Positions 8,737-18,360 of a stretch of DNA of 45,608 nucleotides are shown piece after piece. The DNA is from an uncultured bacterium. GTDB lineage: Bacteria; Verrucomicrobiota; Lentisphaeria; Oligosphaerales; Oligosphaeraceae. The notes beneath the pieces were generated by a model. It saw only the letters and a program-made list of their open reading frames with translations. It made no database searches and was not told the origin of the DNA. The number at the start of each line of letters is the position of its first letter. The stretch's first letter is position 1. The stretch is taken from positions 1 through 45,608 of the forward strand of contig CACYQT010000034.1 in NCBI GenBank assembly GCA_902776645.1, given 5' to 3'. Made by a program: the position numbers and the translations under genes.

Positions 8737-9906
8737 CTATACCATTATATAGTCCACCTGCCGCGCTTCGTGAATGGTCGGCAAGACAAGATGGCGGCGC
8801 ATGCGCGTCACCGCCTCTTCAGGAACGACGGCGACACGGTTGCGGTTGCGACGGTACTGTTCGTCCACCGACGTCTCCAGATAGACGATTCGGACGGAGG
8901 CGCCATAGCGCATGAACATGTCCAGCTGGCGATTGCGGATATCCGTCGTGATATTCGTCGCATTCCACAAAAACGGCGTATGGCTGCGCAGAAAATCCCG
9001 CGCGCGGCTGTAGGCCAATGTCACGACAGGCTCCTGCGGTTCGGTTGGCAGGACATGGATTTCCTTGCGGATTTCGTCCAGTGAAATCATTGGCAATTCA
9101 GGCTGGTTGCGGCCGATCCATGTGTCTTTTCCCGTGCCAGGCAGGCCCGCCATCATGACGATTTCGCCCCATGTGTCATCCGCCACGACGGCTGCCGCGT
9201 CGTGGCTTTTTCGTGACAGAAACGCAAAACGGCTTGTCTCATCCGTGAATTTCGGCGGTTCGCGGAGACATCCGTTCTTTTCCGCCGTTTCCATGAAACG
9301 GTTGCAGGAATCCGTATCTTCCGCCGTCGTCGAAATGGCAAGTCCAAGAACGCCAAGCAGTTCCAATGTAAAATCGGGCACCAGAATTCCATTCGCCGCC
9401 AATGACTTCACGGCAAACGATGATTCGGCATCCCCTTGTTTCAAAACATTTTGGAACGCCAGGGGCGTTTCATGGTGCTGCACCAGCAGGCTGACGGCTT
9501 CACGAAACGACAGCATGTCCATCGTACCCGCCAATTTGTAATCCGTCCAAAGAGAATATCGCGCGAGCTCCGCGCCGCGCAGATCATGGTTCGGCGAAAA
9601 CCACTGGCGTTTGATCCGCTTCGTCGTCACCGTCTTGCCGACGTCATGGAGGAAACAGGCCAGAAAGACGATTTGCCGTTGGCGGTCATTCAGCGCGAGA
9701 AATTCTGGCAGGCCAAATAGCTTATTACAAGCGGCTTGCGCACTCATGAGAACATTGACGCCGTCTGAGGCGGACACGTCCCGTGTCCGCCGCATCTCCG
9801 CGAACAGCTCCGGCCATTCAGCCTCCCACGCCGTCCAGCCAGTCTGCCAGACTGGTTCCAGAGGCTTTGGCAACGGATTATCCATCTTCTTGTCTTTCAT
9901 GTTCAT
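8737..9906 (-). CDS. HD-Pnk: HD phosphoesterase fused to 5'-OH polynucleotide kinase
   Basis: 389 residues. The N-terminal half is an HD-domain phosphohydrolase: H87-D88 in CFLHDVGK, H107-D108 in SPNHDLRGAELARY, and H144-H145 in VQHHETPL. The C-terminal half is a P-loop polynucleotide kinase: GLPGTGKDT at 254-262, followed by S-L-D277-E-I-R, where the aspartate matches the general base of the T4 Pnkp-like kinases. A late arginine cluster (RRNRNR) may form the lid. This order and length match Runella slithyformis HD-Pnk, a characterised enzyme that removes 2',3'-phosphates through its HD domain and phosphorylates 5'-OH ends. It would therefore heal broken RNA or DNA ends before ligation. No ligase gene is next to it. 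The start is uncertain: three in-frame ATGs (9906, 9900, 9885) and no clear Shine-Dalgarno. The aspartate after the P-loop lysine, instead of Ser/Thr, is notable. Confidence 0.8.
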   Translation of the reverse strand: MNMKDKKMDNPLPKPLEPVWQTGWTAWEAEWPELFAEMRRTRDVSASDGVNVLMSAQAACNKLFGLPEFLALNDRQRQIVFLACFLHDVGKTVTTKRIKRQWFSPNHDLRGAELARYSLWTDYKLAGTMDMLSFREAVSLLVQHHETPLAFQNVLKQGDAESSFAVKSLAANGILVPDFTLELLGVLGLAISTTAEDTDSCNRFMETAEKNGCLREPPKFTDETSRFAFLSRKSHDAAAVVADDTWGEIVMMAGLPGTGKDTWIGRNQPELPMISLDEIRKEIHVLPTEPQEPVVTLAYSRARDFLRSHTPFLWNATNITTDIRNRQLDMFMRYGASVRIVYLETSVDEQYRRNRNRVAVVPEEAVTRMRRHLVLPTIHEARQVDYIMV

Positions 9907-9930
9907 GTTCCGCTAAACGATTGCATTTGC

Positions 9931-9972
9931 TTTAAGCTTTAAGCTTTAAGCTTTTAGCTCCGCCTTCGGCGG
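9931..9972 (-). repeat. Hairpin plus 4 x 7-nt AGCTTAA array behind a stop codon
   Basis: Read on the minus strand, the stop codon of the upstream gene (9973-9975) is followed at once by CCGCC-GAA-GGCGG (9960-9972) and then by four heptamers AGCTAAA, AGCTTAA, AGCTTAA, AGCTTAA (9931-9958). The same composite (small hairpin, then AGCTAAA heptamers) occurs directly after the uxaC stop at 33823-33866. There is no U-tract, so it is not a classic terminator. Confidence 0.75.
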
Positions 9973-12493
9973 CTACCATTCCAGCAAGCCTTCTCCCTTC
10001 AACGAAACGATAAACGCGCGGTGCTTTTCAACCCACTTCACATTGATCGGCTTGCCCTGCCATTTTACGTCCGCAGGCTTGCCGTCCAGACCGGAAACGA
10101 GAACATCCGTCTCCTTCGACGGCCACAGCTCCAGTTCGACGCCGTTGTCGCCATGCTTCGTGATGCCGCCCAACGCATGGACGAAAACACCAGTCCGGAC
10201 CATCAGCTTGTTGACGACTGGCGTTTCGCCAAACGCCTGGGCCATATATAGTTCCACTGTTCCCGGATTGATGGCCGGGCCGCCTTTGCCATGCGTCTTC
10301 AGGACAAAACTGTCAGGCAGAAGGCCCCATTTCTTGGGATCGTCGCCATCGCGCCCCTGCCAGGAGAATTTCAGCCCTGTGATCGTGATGCCGGCCGCCA
10401 TTTTCCGCCAATAATCCGCCGCTCCCCTGTTCGGCAGGATATCCGCATAGCGGTAGAGGGCGTTGCGGTACACAAGCCCGCACCATTGGACGGGCAGCCC
10501 CACCCAGAACGGCGCGACCCACCCAGTGGATCCCAGAACGGCGATCGTCCCGTAGACACCATCCTTGTGGAAGCTCGGCACAGGCGTTTCAAGATAGACG
10601 AACGGAACGCCTGTCAGCGCCCAATATTCCGCTTCGCGCAGATATTTCGAATCACCGCTCACACCATAGGCCGCCGTGCACAAATCCAGCATATAAGCGG
10701 AGCCGAGAATGTCCGGCGTGTGCAGCGGAATCTCCCACGTCTGGGCGCCGCGCGGCACGTCTCCGCGGTACAGGTCAAGCACTTTATCCACAACCGTCAG
10801 GAACTTCTTGCGGTATTCCTCATTGCCGGAGCCCATGGCGTAGCGGGCGGCCGTCAGCAGTCGGTTGGCCGTCAGACCGTTGGCATGGTCCGTCCAATGC
10901 GTGGAGCCATAATCTCTCGCGGGCGGCTGCGGCGCGACATATTTCGAGCTACCGTCTTCGCGGAGGCCGTCCAGCTGGCCGATCGCTTGCTTTTCGATGA
11001 CTTGCAGCCAGTTCTCCGCAAAATTCGCATACAGGAAGCCATAAAGGTTCTCATAGTCGTGCGACACGCTATGGCCGTAATCGCCGCGCGGGAACACCGG
11101 CAACGTCTGCGCGACGCAGTCACGCAGACGGGCCGCCAATTTTGCGTCCTTCGTCTTGCAGGCGATGTAGTCCATCAGCAGGACCGCGTCATAGGCGCGC
11201 TTCGGCGCGAAATGACTAGCCCCCGGAACATAGGCGTGGCGCCATTCCGTTCCGACATGGATGGACGAATCAAGCCAGCCATGGGCCAGCAGTTCAAGCG
11301 CCCCCTGGTAGCCATCTTCAAATTTCGGGACGTCCGGCAACGGATGACGCATGATATAGTTCGCCAATGGCGCCGCCATCGATCCATCGCCAATGCCGAC
11401 GGTCAGCGAGGCGTCCAACGAAATCCCCTTGCCCGCTTCAACCGACAACGGCTCATAGGCATTGAAGTCGTTCTCGATACGGCCGTCCTGCATGCCGGGA
11501 CCCCACAGGGCGAACAGATGGCCGCCGGATTTGAACTGGCGGTCCGGCGAATCGAAAATCGTCGCGGGAAACGCGTTGTAGTCCCACGACAGCGACATCC
11601 ACTGCTGCTTGTAGGAAATCGCCATCAGCGGAAACGCCAGTTTATAGTCGTCGACCATGATGCGGTTCGCGTTCTTTCCGCGGACGTCCTTTTCATCGCT
11701 CGACGGCTCATCGACCAGATATTCGACGCCGGCCAGCAACGCCTGGCTCTTGTGTTCGCCAAAGCTTCCAGCTCCCGGAAACAGCGTCACAAACGGAACA
11801 TGCAGAAGCTCACGCGGCTTATCCGGAACGAAACTCGTCTGGATATTGACGGTATTTCCGGGCATCGCCCTGAATATGCGGGTCGCCTTCCAGGCCACCC
11901 CGCCCGCATCCGTGAAACTGGCCATGACGATCATGGAACGCGTGGTCGACTGGACGAGTACATCCGCCTTCGACAGATCGTACACCCACGGCTTTCCGTC
12001 GATCAGGCAGACAAACTGCGGCTTGAGATGGGACGTCGCCATCATCTCGCCGTCCGCCTTGACGGCGAACGCGTCCCACTGGTTCTTCTTGTGCCGGCAG
12101 GCGGCACTTTCCTTCCGGTCTTGGAATCATCGCCTTGCCAACCGCCCATTCATTCACTTTCTTATTGCTGACACTGGCTTCGCGACTGGCGTGGAAGCCA
12201 TCGCCCCAGAACAGCTGGATGCCGGGAGCCGTCCCTTTGTAAAGAATCTCAATCCATATCTTATCATAGTCGCCTTCAGGCAAATGCGGCATCGCGGGCC
12301 CTTCGATCCACGGGTCTTCATTGCCGTTGCTAACGGCATGCAAGCCTTCCTTCGTGCCTTCAACCTTCGCCACATGGTAGTTGCCACGCCAGCCGTGCGT
12401 TTGGCCGTCGCGGAAATCAAACAGCATGACGTCACTTTGCGCGGAAACAATCGCCGCTGACATAACGGCCAGCACTACTAGCATCTGTCTCAT
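9973..12493 (-). pseudogene. Secreted alpha-toroid-like protein, interrupted by one frameshift
   Basis: Two overlapping minus-strand frames make one protein. The first frame (start ATG 12493, chosen because AGGAGG lies 6 nt upstream) encodes a signal peptide and about 120 residues with a jelly-roll look (VMLFDFRDGQTHGWRGNYHVAKVEG, LPEGDYDKIWIEILYKG). The second continues to 9973. Around 12117-12124 (GGTCTTGG on the plus strand) removing one base would join ..GKAMIP to DRKESAACRHKKNQWDAFAVKADGEMM, a continuous reading of about 840 residues. The long part contains helical segments typical of (alpha/alpha)6 glycosidase-like toroids (YDAVLLMDYIAC, DYENLYGFLYANFAENW, THWTDHANGLTANRLLTAARYAM, GSAYMLDLCTAAYGV), so a glycan-active role is plausible, but I do not recognise the family. 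It is either a real pseudogene or a sequencing/assembly indel. Confidence 0.65.
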
Positions 12494-12543
12494 GGTCATC
12501 CTCCTATATATAAAGATATTACGACTTCTTCAGATGTACTTTT

Positions 12544-13179
12544 TCAATCTTCGGGCACGCCGACGGGCATGCAAAGCGTCACGACCTTTCCTTCCGCCAG
12601 TTTCAGCACAGGAGCCAAATCATCGTGTTTGAAACTGCCACGCGCGCATGTGCCAAGCCCCATGGAGGCGCAGGCCAGATAGACGTTCTGCGCGGCGAAG
12701 CCCGTGTCAAGCTTCGCCCATTCCATGACGTTCGGCTTGCGGTCGCCGATTGTCGGAATCACGTTCGTGTCGAATACGAACACAATCGACATCGGGGCGT
12801 TCGCGGCGAAGGCCTGCTGTTTCATGGCGGCCGTCTTGCCGCGCACATCGTCGTTGTTGACTTTCAGCAGAGCATGCTCCTGCGGCTCGTAGCGCCATGC
12901 GCCGTCCGGACGAACGACATACAGTTCCACGCCCTGCTTGTTCAAGGCGGAAGGCGCCGTCCGCATGTTCGCGCGGTTGAAGCCGAAGGCCGCCCACAGC
13001 AAATCGCCAAGCTTCTGCTCCGCAATGGGTTCCGTTTGGAATTTACGGGTCGAATGACGAGCCGCCAACGCCTCCATCAACGGCATCCCGCCGAATTTCG
13101 TCGGCGAAGGCAATGTGATCTTCTCCTGTCCGAACGACGTCAAGCCAACCAACATCAACAACGGGAACAGCTTCTTCAT
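12544..13179 (-). CDS. Exported nitroreductase-family protein (SagB-type fold)
   Basis: 211 residues with a clear signal peptide (MKKLFPLLMLVGLTSFG); GGAGG stands before the ATG. It shows the nitroreductase/SagB signatures: the N-terminal LMEALAARHSTRKFQTEPI (FMN phosphate-binding R-x-S-x-R-x-F), LGDLLWAAFGFNR, PSALNKQGVELYVV, DTGFAAQNVYLACASMGLGT, and the closing PVGVPED. Nitroreductases are FMN-dependent NAD(P)H oxidoreductases of quinones, nitro compounds or, in SagB relatives, thiazolines. Export to the periplasm is unusual for cytoplasmic family members but common in a group of anaerobe 'SagB/ThcOx-family' proteins annotated in Bacteroides-like bacteria. The next gene on the strand begins 50 nt earlier (12493), after a gap with no clear terminator. 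The substrate is unknown. Confidence 0.85.
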   Translation of the reverse strand: MKKLFPLLMLVGLTSFGQEKITLPSPTKFGGMPLMEALAARHSTRKFQTEPIAEQKLGDLLWAAFGFNRANMRTAPSALNKQGVELYVVRPDGAWRYEPQEHALLKVNNDDVRGKTAAMKQQAFAANAPMSIVFVFDTNVIPTIGDRKPNVMEWAKLDTGFAAQNVYLACASMGLGTCARGSFKHDDLAPVLKLAEGKVVTLCMPVGVPED

Positions 13180-13229
13180 TGTCTTTCCTCCAAATCAGTT
13201 TTGTTTCAAACGACGCCATCAGCCATATC

Positions 13230-13266
13230 GGGAGCGCGTCCGGTCACGCAGGAACGTGACTCTCCC
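13230..13266 (-). terminator. Two-part hairpin behind the ftsH-nagD operon
   Basis: An outer stem GGGAG/CTCCC (13230-13234/13262-13266) encloses a perfect GTCACG/CGTGAC stem (13243-13248/13255-13260), 20 nt past the nagD stop. There is no clear U-tract on the minus strand, so it may be a processing or REP-like element instead of an intrinsic terminator. Confidence 0.4.
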
Positions 13267-13285
13267 TGCCATAAGCCTAATGGCT

Positions 13286-14068
13286 TCATTCTTTATACGT
13301 CGGAATGTCTCCGACGCCGTCCAGAACATACGTCGGACGATAGCCGAAGCTCGTCATGCTCTGCCGCGTCGTCACGCCGCTAAGAACGAGAACGGTCTCG
13401 AATTCAGATTCGATTCCCGCCAGAATATCCGTATCCATGCGGTCGCCGATGATGACCGTCTCTTCTGGCGTCGTGCCAAGCAGTTTCACGGCATGGCGCA
13501 TCATCAGCGGATTCGGCTTGCCGAGAAAATAGGCGGTCTTGCCCGTCGCCAGTTCGATCGGTTTCACGAGCGCTCCCGTGGCGGGAACGATGCCGCGTTC
13601 CGTCGGGCCCGTCAAATCCGGATTCGTTCCGATCAGCATCGCGCCTCGTTGCACGAGACCGACGGCGTCTTCGATTTTCTCATAGCTGTATGTACGCGTC
13701 TCGCCGATGACCACATAGTCCGGATCGACGTTGTTCATCGTCAGGCCAGCCTGATACAACGCCTGTATCAGCCCCGCCTCGCCAATGACGAAAACGCTTC
13801 CGCCGGGCTTCTGCTGGGCAAGAAAACTCGCTGTCGACAAGGCACTTGTGTAGAAATGCGTTTCATCGACATCGACGCCGAGCCGCGCAAGCTTCTGGCT
13901 CAGTTCGCGCGGTGAACGCTCGCTGCTGTTCGTCAGGAAAAGGTACTTCTTGTCGTTCTCCTTCAACCAGTTGATGAACTTGATCGCGCCAGGCAGCAGA
14001 TTGTTGCCATGGTAGATGACGCCGTCCATATCGCTGATGAACGCCTTCTTATCTTGTAACTTATGCAT
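13286..14068 (-). CDS. nagD: HAD-superfamily phosphatase, NagD type (HAD-IIA)
   Basis: 260 residues, the usual NagD length. Motif I is ISDMDGVIYHG with nucleophile D13 and acid/base D15. Motif II is FLTNSSERSP. The C2 cap carries NPDLTGPTERGIVPATGAL, close to the NagD/PNPase family, and the end shows GKPNPLMMRHA with motif IV GDRMDTDI. The family dephosphorylates small phosphates such as UMP, p-nitrophenyl phosphate or glycolytic side products. AAGGAG is 5 nt before the ATG. The upstream FAD-oxidoreductase gene ends 18 nt before this start, so it is the last gene of an ftsH - oxidoreductase - nagD operon. The physiological substrate cannot be read from sequence. Confidence 0.88.
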   Translation of the reverse strand: MHKLQDKKAFISDMDGVIYHGNNLLPGAIKFINWLKENDKKYLFLTNSSERSPRELSQKLARLGVDVDETHFYTSALSTASFLAQQKPGGSVFVIGEAGLIQALYQAGLTMNNVDPDYVVIGETRTYSYEKIEDAVGLVQRGAMLIGTNPDLTGPTERGIVPATGALVKPIELATGKTAYFLGKPNPLMMRHAVKLLGTTPEETVIIGDRMDTDILAGIESEFETVLVLSGVTTRQSMTSFGYRPTYVLDGVGDIPTYKE

Positions 14069-14086
14069 ATCGTCTCCTTAATGGTC

Positions 14087-15469
14087 CTATCGCAGCAGAT
14101 AGCGGTTCGCGACCACGACGCCGCTCAGCAGGGAGCCGACGATGCCCAGATAGCCCTGGTCGCTTCCGCAGACAAACAGATTCGGAACCGCCGTCCTGCA
14201 ATCCTTCCGTTTTTCCGGCGAGCCGTAGATCGAGCCGCCGACACGCCCCGTGTACCGTTCCAACGTCAGCGGCGTGAACATTTCACGCCGCGTGACATGC
14301 GCATTGAATCCTGCGGATGTCCGCTCCAGAATCGCCTGTTGCCGATCCATGACGCGTTCCTTCTCATCGCGGTAATCCTTCTTGTCCAGATGTTTCCAGT
14401 AATCATAGCTTGCCAGGTGGGACATGCGGACGACCGCGACGCCTTCCGTCTCATGGACGCCGCTGAAATTGCCCGGAACGCACAAGACGCAGCTTCGCAA
14501 ATCGGTGGAGCCTTCCGTCGGCGGACAATAGCTGAAACGCTCCGATGAATTGGTGAACGCGATGCTTTCCGTCATGCCAAGCTCCGCCGCGGGCACATCC
14601 AGTTCGAAAAGGGTCTCCGTATAGGCGAGTTCGCCGCGAGCAGGCGGCTTGTCCGTCGGAGACGACAGCAACGCCATCGTCTCCGGATAGCCCGCGCAGG
14701 AAACAACGTTTTTCGCAACAATCTCCTCGCCGTCGTCCAGCGTTACGGATTTCACCAAGCCGTTTTCCATGTGGATGGTTTTCACGGACTTGCCAAGACG
14801 CAATTCACCGCCGTTCTCCCGCAGACGACGTGTGAACACGTCGATGAACGGCGCCATACCGTCCGCAGGACGGCTCAGCCCTTCAAAGAATATGCTCCGA
14901 AACACCACGCAGAACTGATGGAAATCCATGTCGTCAAGCCATGAACTACCGTAGAACATCACGGGGCAAAGCAGCATGTCGCACAGCCGTGCATCGTCAA
15001 TATACGATGCAACTACCTGCCGTGCGGAGAGATAGCCAAGAGACGGATTGAACGCGTCGTCGTCTCGGATCGCCTGGCAGAGACGGTCGAAACCATCCGC
15101 CGACCGCGGTGAAATTTCACGGACGCTACTGCGAAGCGTTTCGAAATCGTTGTCGAAACACAACGTCGCGTCAGGAAATTTCACGCAGGAATGTTGCTGC
15201 GGGCAGAGTTTCAGTTCATCACGACGGACCTTCAGCTGGCGGAGCAACGTGTTCAGCGGGGCGGAATGATTGGACGGATCCGCCAGATTCGTCATCGCGT
15301 GGAGGCCGACATCATAGCAGCGGTCGCCACGGCGATAGTAGGAGTTCATGCCGCCCGCATAATGCTGGCGTTCAACGATCAGGACGTGCTTTCCATACTG
15401 GCTCAGACGGATGCCGGCCGCCAGTCCGGAAAGCCCCGCCCCGATGATGATGACGTCATATGCTTCCAT
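14087..15469 (-). CDS. FAD-dependent oxidoreductase of the CrtI/phytoene-desaturase-like family
   Basis: 460 residues. The N-terminal dinucleotide-binding motif (IIIGAGLSGLAAGIRL...ILIVERQHYAGG-type) and the C-terminal FAD motif (NLFVCGSDQGYLGIVGSLLSGVVVANRYL) are those of the CrtI/CrtISO/RetSat group. The enzymes of this group desaturate, saturate or isomerise polyene lipids, but many bacterial members have unknown substrates. No other carotenoid gene (crtB, crtE) is in the window. The gene starts 12 nt after the ftsH stop with AAAGG before its ATG and leads into nagD, so the three are co-transcribed. A redox or lipid-maintenance role linked to membrane quality control is possible but unproven. 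Confidence 0.8.
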   Translation of the reverse strand: MEAYDVIIIGAGLSGLAAGIRLSQYGKHVLIVERQHYAGGMNSYYRRGDRCYDVGLHAMTNLADPSNHSAPLNTLLRQLKVRRDELKLCPQQHSCVKFPDATLCFDNDFETLRSSVREISPRSADGFDRLCQAIRDDDAFNPSLGYLSARQVVASYIDDARLCDMLLCPVMFYGSSWLDDMDFHQFCVVFRSIFFEGLSRPADGMAPFIDVFTRRLRENGGELRLGKSVKTIHMENGLVKSVTLDDGEEIVAKNVVSCAGYPETMALLSSPTDKPPARGELAYTETLFELDVPAAELGMTESIAFTNSSERFSYCPPTEGSTDLRSCVLCVPGNFSGVHETEGVAVVRMSHLASYDYWKHLDKKDYRDEKERVMDRQQAILERTSAGFNAHVTRREMFTPLTLERYTGRVGGSIYGSPEKRKDCRTAVPNLFVCGSDQGYLGIVGSLLSGVVVANRYLLR

Positions 15470-15481
15470 GACCTTTATATA

Positions 15482-17650
15482 TTAATGTATAGGGGGTGGA
15501 GGCGGATTCGGCTTGTCCGGCGGCGTTGGCGGATTGTCCTCAGGCTCCAATGGCGGCGCGGCCATCTTGGGACCGTCATCCTTCGCGGCTGATTCATCCG
15601 GGCCGAAATCGTCGTCGGATTCGGCGGCGTGTTCGGGCATCTCCATCTCCAGAAGATCATAGACCTCCTGAGCGGTCATCGTCTCGCGTTCCAGCAGGGC
15701 TTCCGCAAGCTTGTGCAGCTTGTCCAGATTGTCTTTCAACAACGCCAACGCTCGTTTCTGCCCTTCCTCAACGAGGCCGCGGATCTCCAGATCGATTTCA
15801 CGCGCCGTTTCCGGGCTGAAGTCTTCGCTTCTTGTGATATCGCGGCCCAAGAAGATGTGCTCTTCGCGGCCGATGTAGTTCACGGGACCCATGCGGCGGC
15901 TCATGCCGTACTGGCAGACCATCTTCTTGGCCGTCTCCGTCGCCTGGCGGATGTCGCCGGAAGCGCCTGTCGAAATATCGTCCAAGACCAGTTCCTCCGC
16001 TGCGCGGCCGCCGAGGGCGACGGCGATGGAATCACGCAACTCGTTGTAGGAACGATGGTAAATGTCCTGTTCCGGCAGGAACATCGTCATGCCGCCGGCC
16101 TGTCCGCGCGGGATGATCGTGATCTTGTGCAACGGAATCGTATGTTCGCAGAGCATGTTCACCAACGCGTGGCCGCCTTCGTGGTAGGCCGTCAGCTTGC
16201 GGTCCTTCTCCGTCACCTTTCGGCTGCGGCGCTCCTTGCCGAAGCAGACCTTGTCGCGGGCAGCCTCCAGATCGTCCAATCCGACGGTCTCCTTGCCGCC
16301 GCGCGTCGCGATCAGCGCCGCTTCGTTGATAAGATTCGCCAAATCCGCGCCACTGAAACCAGTCGTGCCGCGCGCGATGACCTTCAGATCGACGGACGGA
16401 TCCAGCTTGATCTTCGCCGCATGGATTTTCAGGATGCCCAGACGGCCGCGGAGATCCGGCAGGTCGATGACGATCTGCCGGTCAAAACGGCCCGGACGGA
16501 GCAATGCGGGATCCAAGACGTCCGGACGGTTCGTCGCCGCGATCACAATGACGCCAGAATTCACTTCAAAGCCGTCCATTTCAACGAGCAACGCATTCAG
16601 CGTCTGTTCGCGTTCATCATGACCGCCGCCGATTCCGCTGAAACGCGAACGGCCCACGGCGTCGATTTCATCAATGAAAATCAGGCATGGGGAGTGCTTC
16701 TTGCCTTCTTCGAACATGTCGCGGACACGGCTCGCGCCGACACCGACGAACATTTCCACGAAGTCGGAACCGCTGATGGAGAAGAACGGCACGTCCGCCT
16801 CTCCGGCGATCGCTTTCGCGAGCAACGTCTTGCCCGTTCCGGGCGGGCCAACCATCAGCACGCCGCGCGGGATTTTGCCGCCGAGGCGGCGGAATTTCGT
16901 CGGATCCTTAAGGAAATCAACGATTTCCTGCATTTCTTCCTTCGCTTCGTCAATACCTGCCACGTCCTTCAACGTCAGTTTGTCCTTTCCGGGCACGAGC
17001 ATTCTCGCACGGCTCTTTCCGAACTGCAACGCGCCGTTGCCCGCGCCGCGCATCTGGCGGGCGAAGATGAAATAGAACAATCCGACCATCAGCAGGATCG
17101 GAAGGACCGAAATCATGATGTTCGTCCACAACCCGTTGGAGAAACGCGTCTCGCGAACGGTGCAGTATTCGCGGATCATCTGGTCCAGAATGTCGCTGTA
17201 CACGACGCGGCACTTGAAGCGGATGACCATCGGCTCCTGCACCAAGCCGGACTTGCCGTCCTTCGCATTGTTTTTACCGGCGGCTTTTCCGTCCGCCTGC
17301 GCCGACGGATTACGTCTCTGCAGCGCGCCGTTCCGCTTCTGCCATGTGTTGCGCATGTCCTCCGAAGGCCAGTACGTGCCTTCCAGAACGATCATCGCCC
17401 CGCTGGACTGCTGTTCTTCGACGATCACCTTCTGGATCAGGCGGCGTTTCAGCAAATCTTCGAAATCGCTTTGGCGAAGTTCGCGCAACTGCGTCGACTC
17501 ACGTCCGTTGAACAAAACCAGAAACAAGGGGATCGCAAAAATCACAACCGCCCATAAGAGCAGCATCTTCACCGGTGGACGGAGGAACGGCCCGCCGCCA
17601 CCTCCCTCCATGTCATGCCTACGTGGATCCTTTGTACGCTTATCAGACAT
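15482..17650 (-). CDS. ftsH: ATP-dependent zinc metalloprotease FtsH
   Basis: 722 residues, somewhat longer than the E. coli enzyme (644). Two membrane segments at ~28-47 and ~178-196 flank a periplasmic domain enlarged by an Ala/Lys/Asn-rich insert (~105-140). The AAA+ module has Walker A GPPGTGKT (268-275), Walker B LIFIDEID (323-330), pore motif FVG (301-303) and the second region of homology ending in RPGRFDRQ. The protease has zinc motif HEGGH (490-494) and a third ligand candidate D566 in TGASGDI. HEGGH instead of the usual HEAGH is a mild variant that keeps both His and the Glu. The C-terminus is unusually Pro-rich ([16 protein letters not shown]). FtsH hexamers extract and degrade membrane and regulatory proteins. 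It is the first gene of the operon with the FAD oxidoreductase and nagD. Confidence 0.97.
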   Translation of the reverse strand: MSDKRTKDPRRHDMEGGGGGPFLRPPVKMLLLWAVVIFAIPLFLVLFNGRESTQLRELRQSDFEDLLKRRLIQKVIVEEQQSSGAMIVLEGTYWPSEDMRNTWQKRNGALQRRNPSAQADGKAAGKNNAKDGKSGLVQEPMVIRFKCRVVYSDILDQMIREYCTVRETRFSNGLWTNIMISVLPILLMVGLFYFIFARQMRGAGNGALQFGKSRARMLVPGKDKLTLKDVAGIDEAKEEMQEIVDFLKDPTKFRRLGGKIPRGVLMVGPPGTGKTLLAKAIAGEADVPFFSISGSDFVEMFVGVGASRVRDMFEEGKKHSPCLIFIDEIDAVGRSRFSGIGGGHDEREQTLNALLVEMDGFEVNSGVIVIAATNRPDVLDPALLRPGRFDRQIVIDLPDLRGRLGILKIHAAKIKLDPSVDLKVIARGTTGFSGADLANLINEAALIATRGGKETVGLDDLEAARDKVCFGKERRSRKVTEKDRKLTAYHEGGHALVNMLCEHTIPLHKITIIPRGQAGGMTMFLPEQDIYHRSYNELRDSIAVALGGRAAEELVLDDISTGASGDIRQATETAKKMVCQYGMSRRMGPVNYIGREEHIFLGRDITRSEDFSPETAREIDLEIRGLVEEGQKRALALLKDNLDKLHKLAEALLERETMTAQEVYDLLEMEMPEHAAESDDDFGPDESAAKDDGPKMAAPPLEPEDNPPTPPDKPNPPPPPIH

Positions 17651-17742
17651 TTATTTCCTCTATCCGATTCAATATCATTCAATAAAAAAAAGTTCCGCCG
17701 ACAAGGGGCGAAACCTTCTTCCAGACTGCGCCGCCGCCCGCG

Positions 17743-17805
17743 AAAAAAACTGCCGTGGGCGGCACGCAGCGCATGTCATCCGCCCGCATGCGCGCGGCAT
17801 GCGGG
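17743..17805 (-). terminator. Double hairpin terminator behind the FHA-domain gene
   Basis: Directly behind the FHA gene stop lies a 9-bp stem CCCGCATGC/GCATGCGGG (17783-17791/17797-17805). Further on, read on the minus strand, TGCCG-CCCA-CGGCA is followed by AG and seven T (down to 17743). The second is a typical intrinsic terminator with a U7 tract, so the FHA gene is separated from ftsH. Confidence 0.7.
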
Positions 17806-17814
17806 CACGACCCA

Positions 17815-18360
17815 TTACTGGAACATCTTCATGAACACCATGCCGGCCACGCCCAGCGCCGCCAGCGCGAGCAAGGCGATCACGCCATACCAAATAGCGT
17901 TATGGCCTTTGTTCTCGCGGAGCTGGACGGAACGCTTCGTCGTCGTCGTGCCGGCCATGTTCTTCATGGTCGCCTTCTGGATTTCACCAGTGCCCGTGTT
18001 CTCAAGATTGATGATATGGCTGCTGGTGTGCGTCGCCGTATGCTGCGCGAACTCGCCTGTGTCGAACATGATCTCGATGCCGCCCAGCTGGAAAATGTCA
18101 CCATGCTTCAGCACGACTTCCTGTCCGGCCTCGATCGGTTCGCCGTTCAGGGAGGAGCCGTTCGTGCTCCCTTCGTCCCGCAGCATGTAAACGCCTTCCT
18201 CCGTGCGGAACAACGTGCAATGATGCCCGCTGATCGTCGAATCCGGGATGGCTATGTCACAACTGTCCGTACGGCCAATCGTGTAGCTTTCATTCGGCAG
18301 TTGGAATGAAGTGCCGCGCATCGGTCCGTCCGACAATATCTGAATTTTCGCTGTCGCCAT
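17815..18360 (-). CDS. FHA-domain protein with C-terminal membrane anchor
   Basis: 181 residues. An FHA domain occupies ~5-100: the YTIGR start with G29-R30, the STISGHHC phosphothreonine-binding loop (43-48), and the GSTNGSSLNG block (64-73). FHA domains bind phosphothreonine peptides and usually work with Ser/Thr kinases. A Thr-rich linker (110-150) precedes one predicted membrane helix (~158-178), which would place the FHA domain in the cytoplasm with a C-terminal tail anchor. No kinase or phosphatase gene is in the window. The gene lies between the TPR/ExbBD operon and ftsH on the same strand, with a 173-nt AT-rich gap before it and a terminator after it. Confidence 0.88.
   Translation of the reverse strand: MATAKIQILSDGPMRGTSFQLPNESYTIGRTDSCDIAIPDSTISGHHCTLFRTEEGVYMLRDEGSTNGSSLNGEPIEAGQEVVLKHGDIFQLGGIEIMFDTGEFAQHTATHTSSHIINLENTGTGEIQKATMKNMAGTTTTKRSVQLRENKGHNAIWYGVIALLALAALGVAGMVFMKMFQ

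Noticed and set aside
10291..12171. 626-codon plus-strand open frame opposite the frameshifted toroid-like gene
   Set aside because: Arg/His/Gln-rich shadow without motif or ribosome-binding site; the minus-strand reading is the coding one.
14087..15469. Carotenoid biosynthesis locus
   Set aside because: Only a CrtI-like flavoenzyme is present; crtB, crtE and other pathway genes are absent.
15629..17557. 642-codon plus-strand open frame opposite ftsH
   Set aside because: Antisense shadow of an unmistakable FtsH gene.
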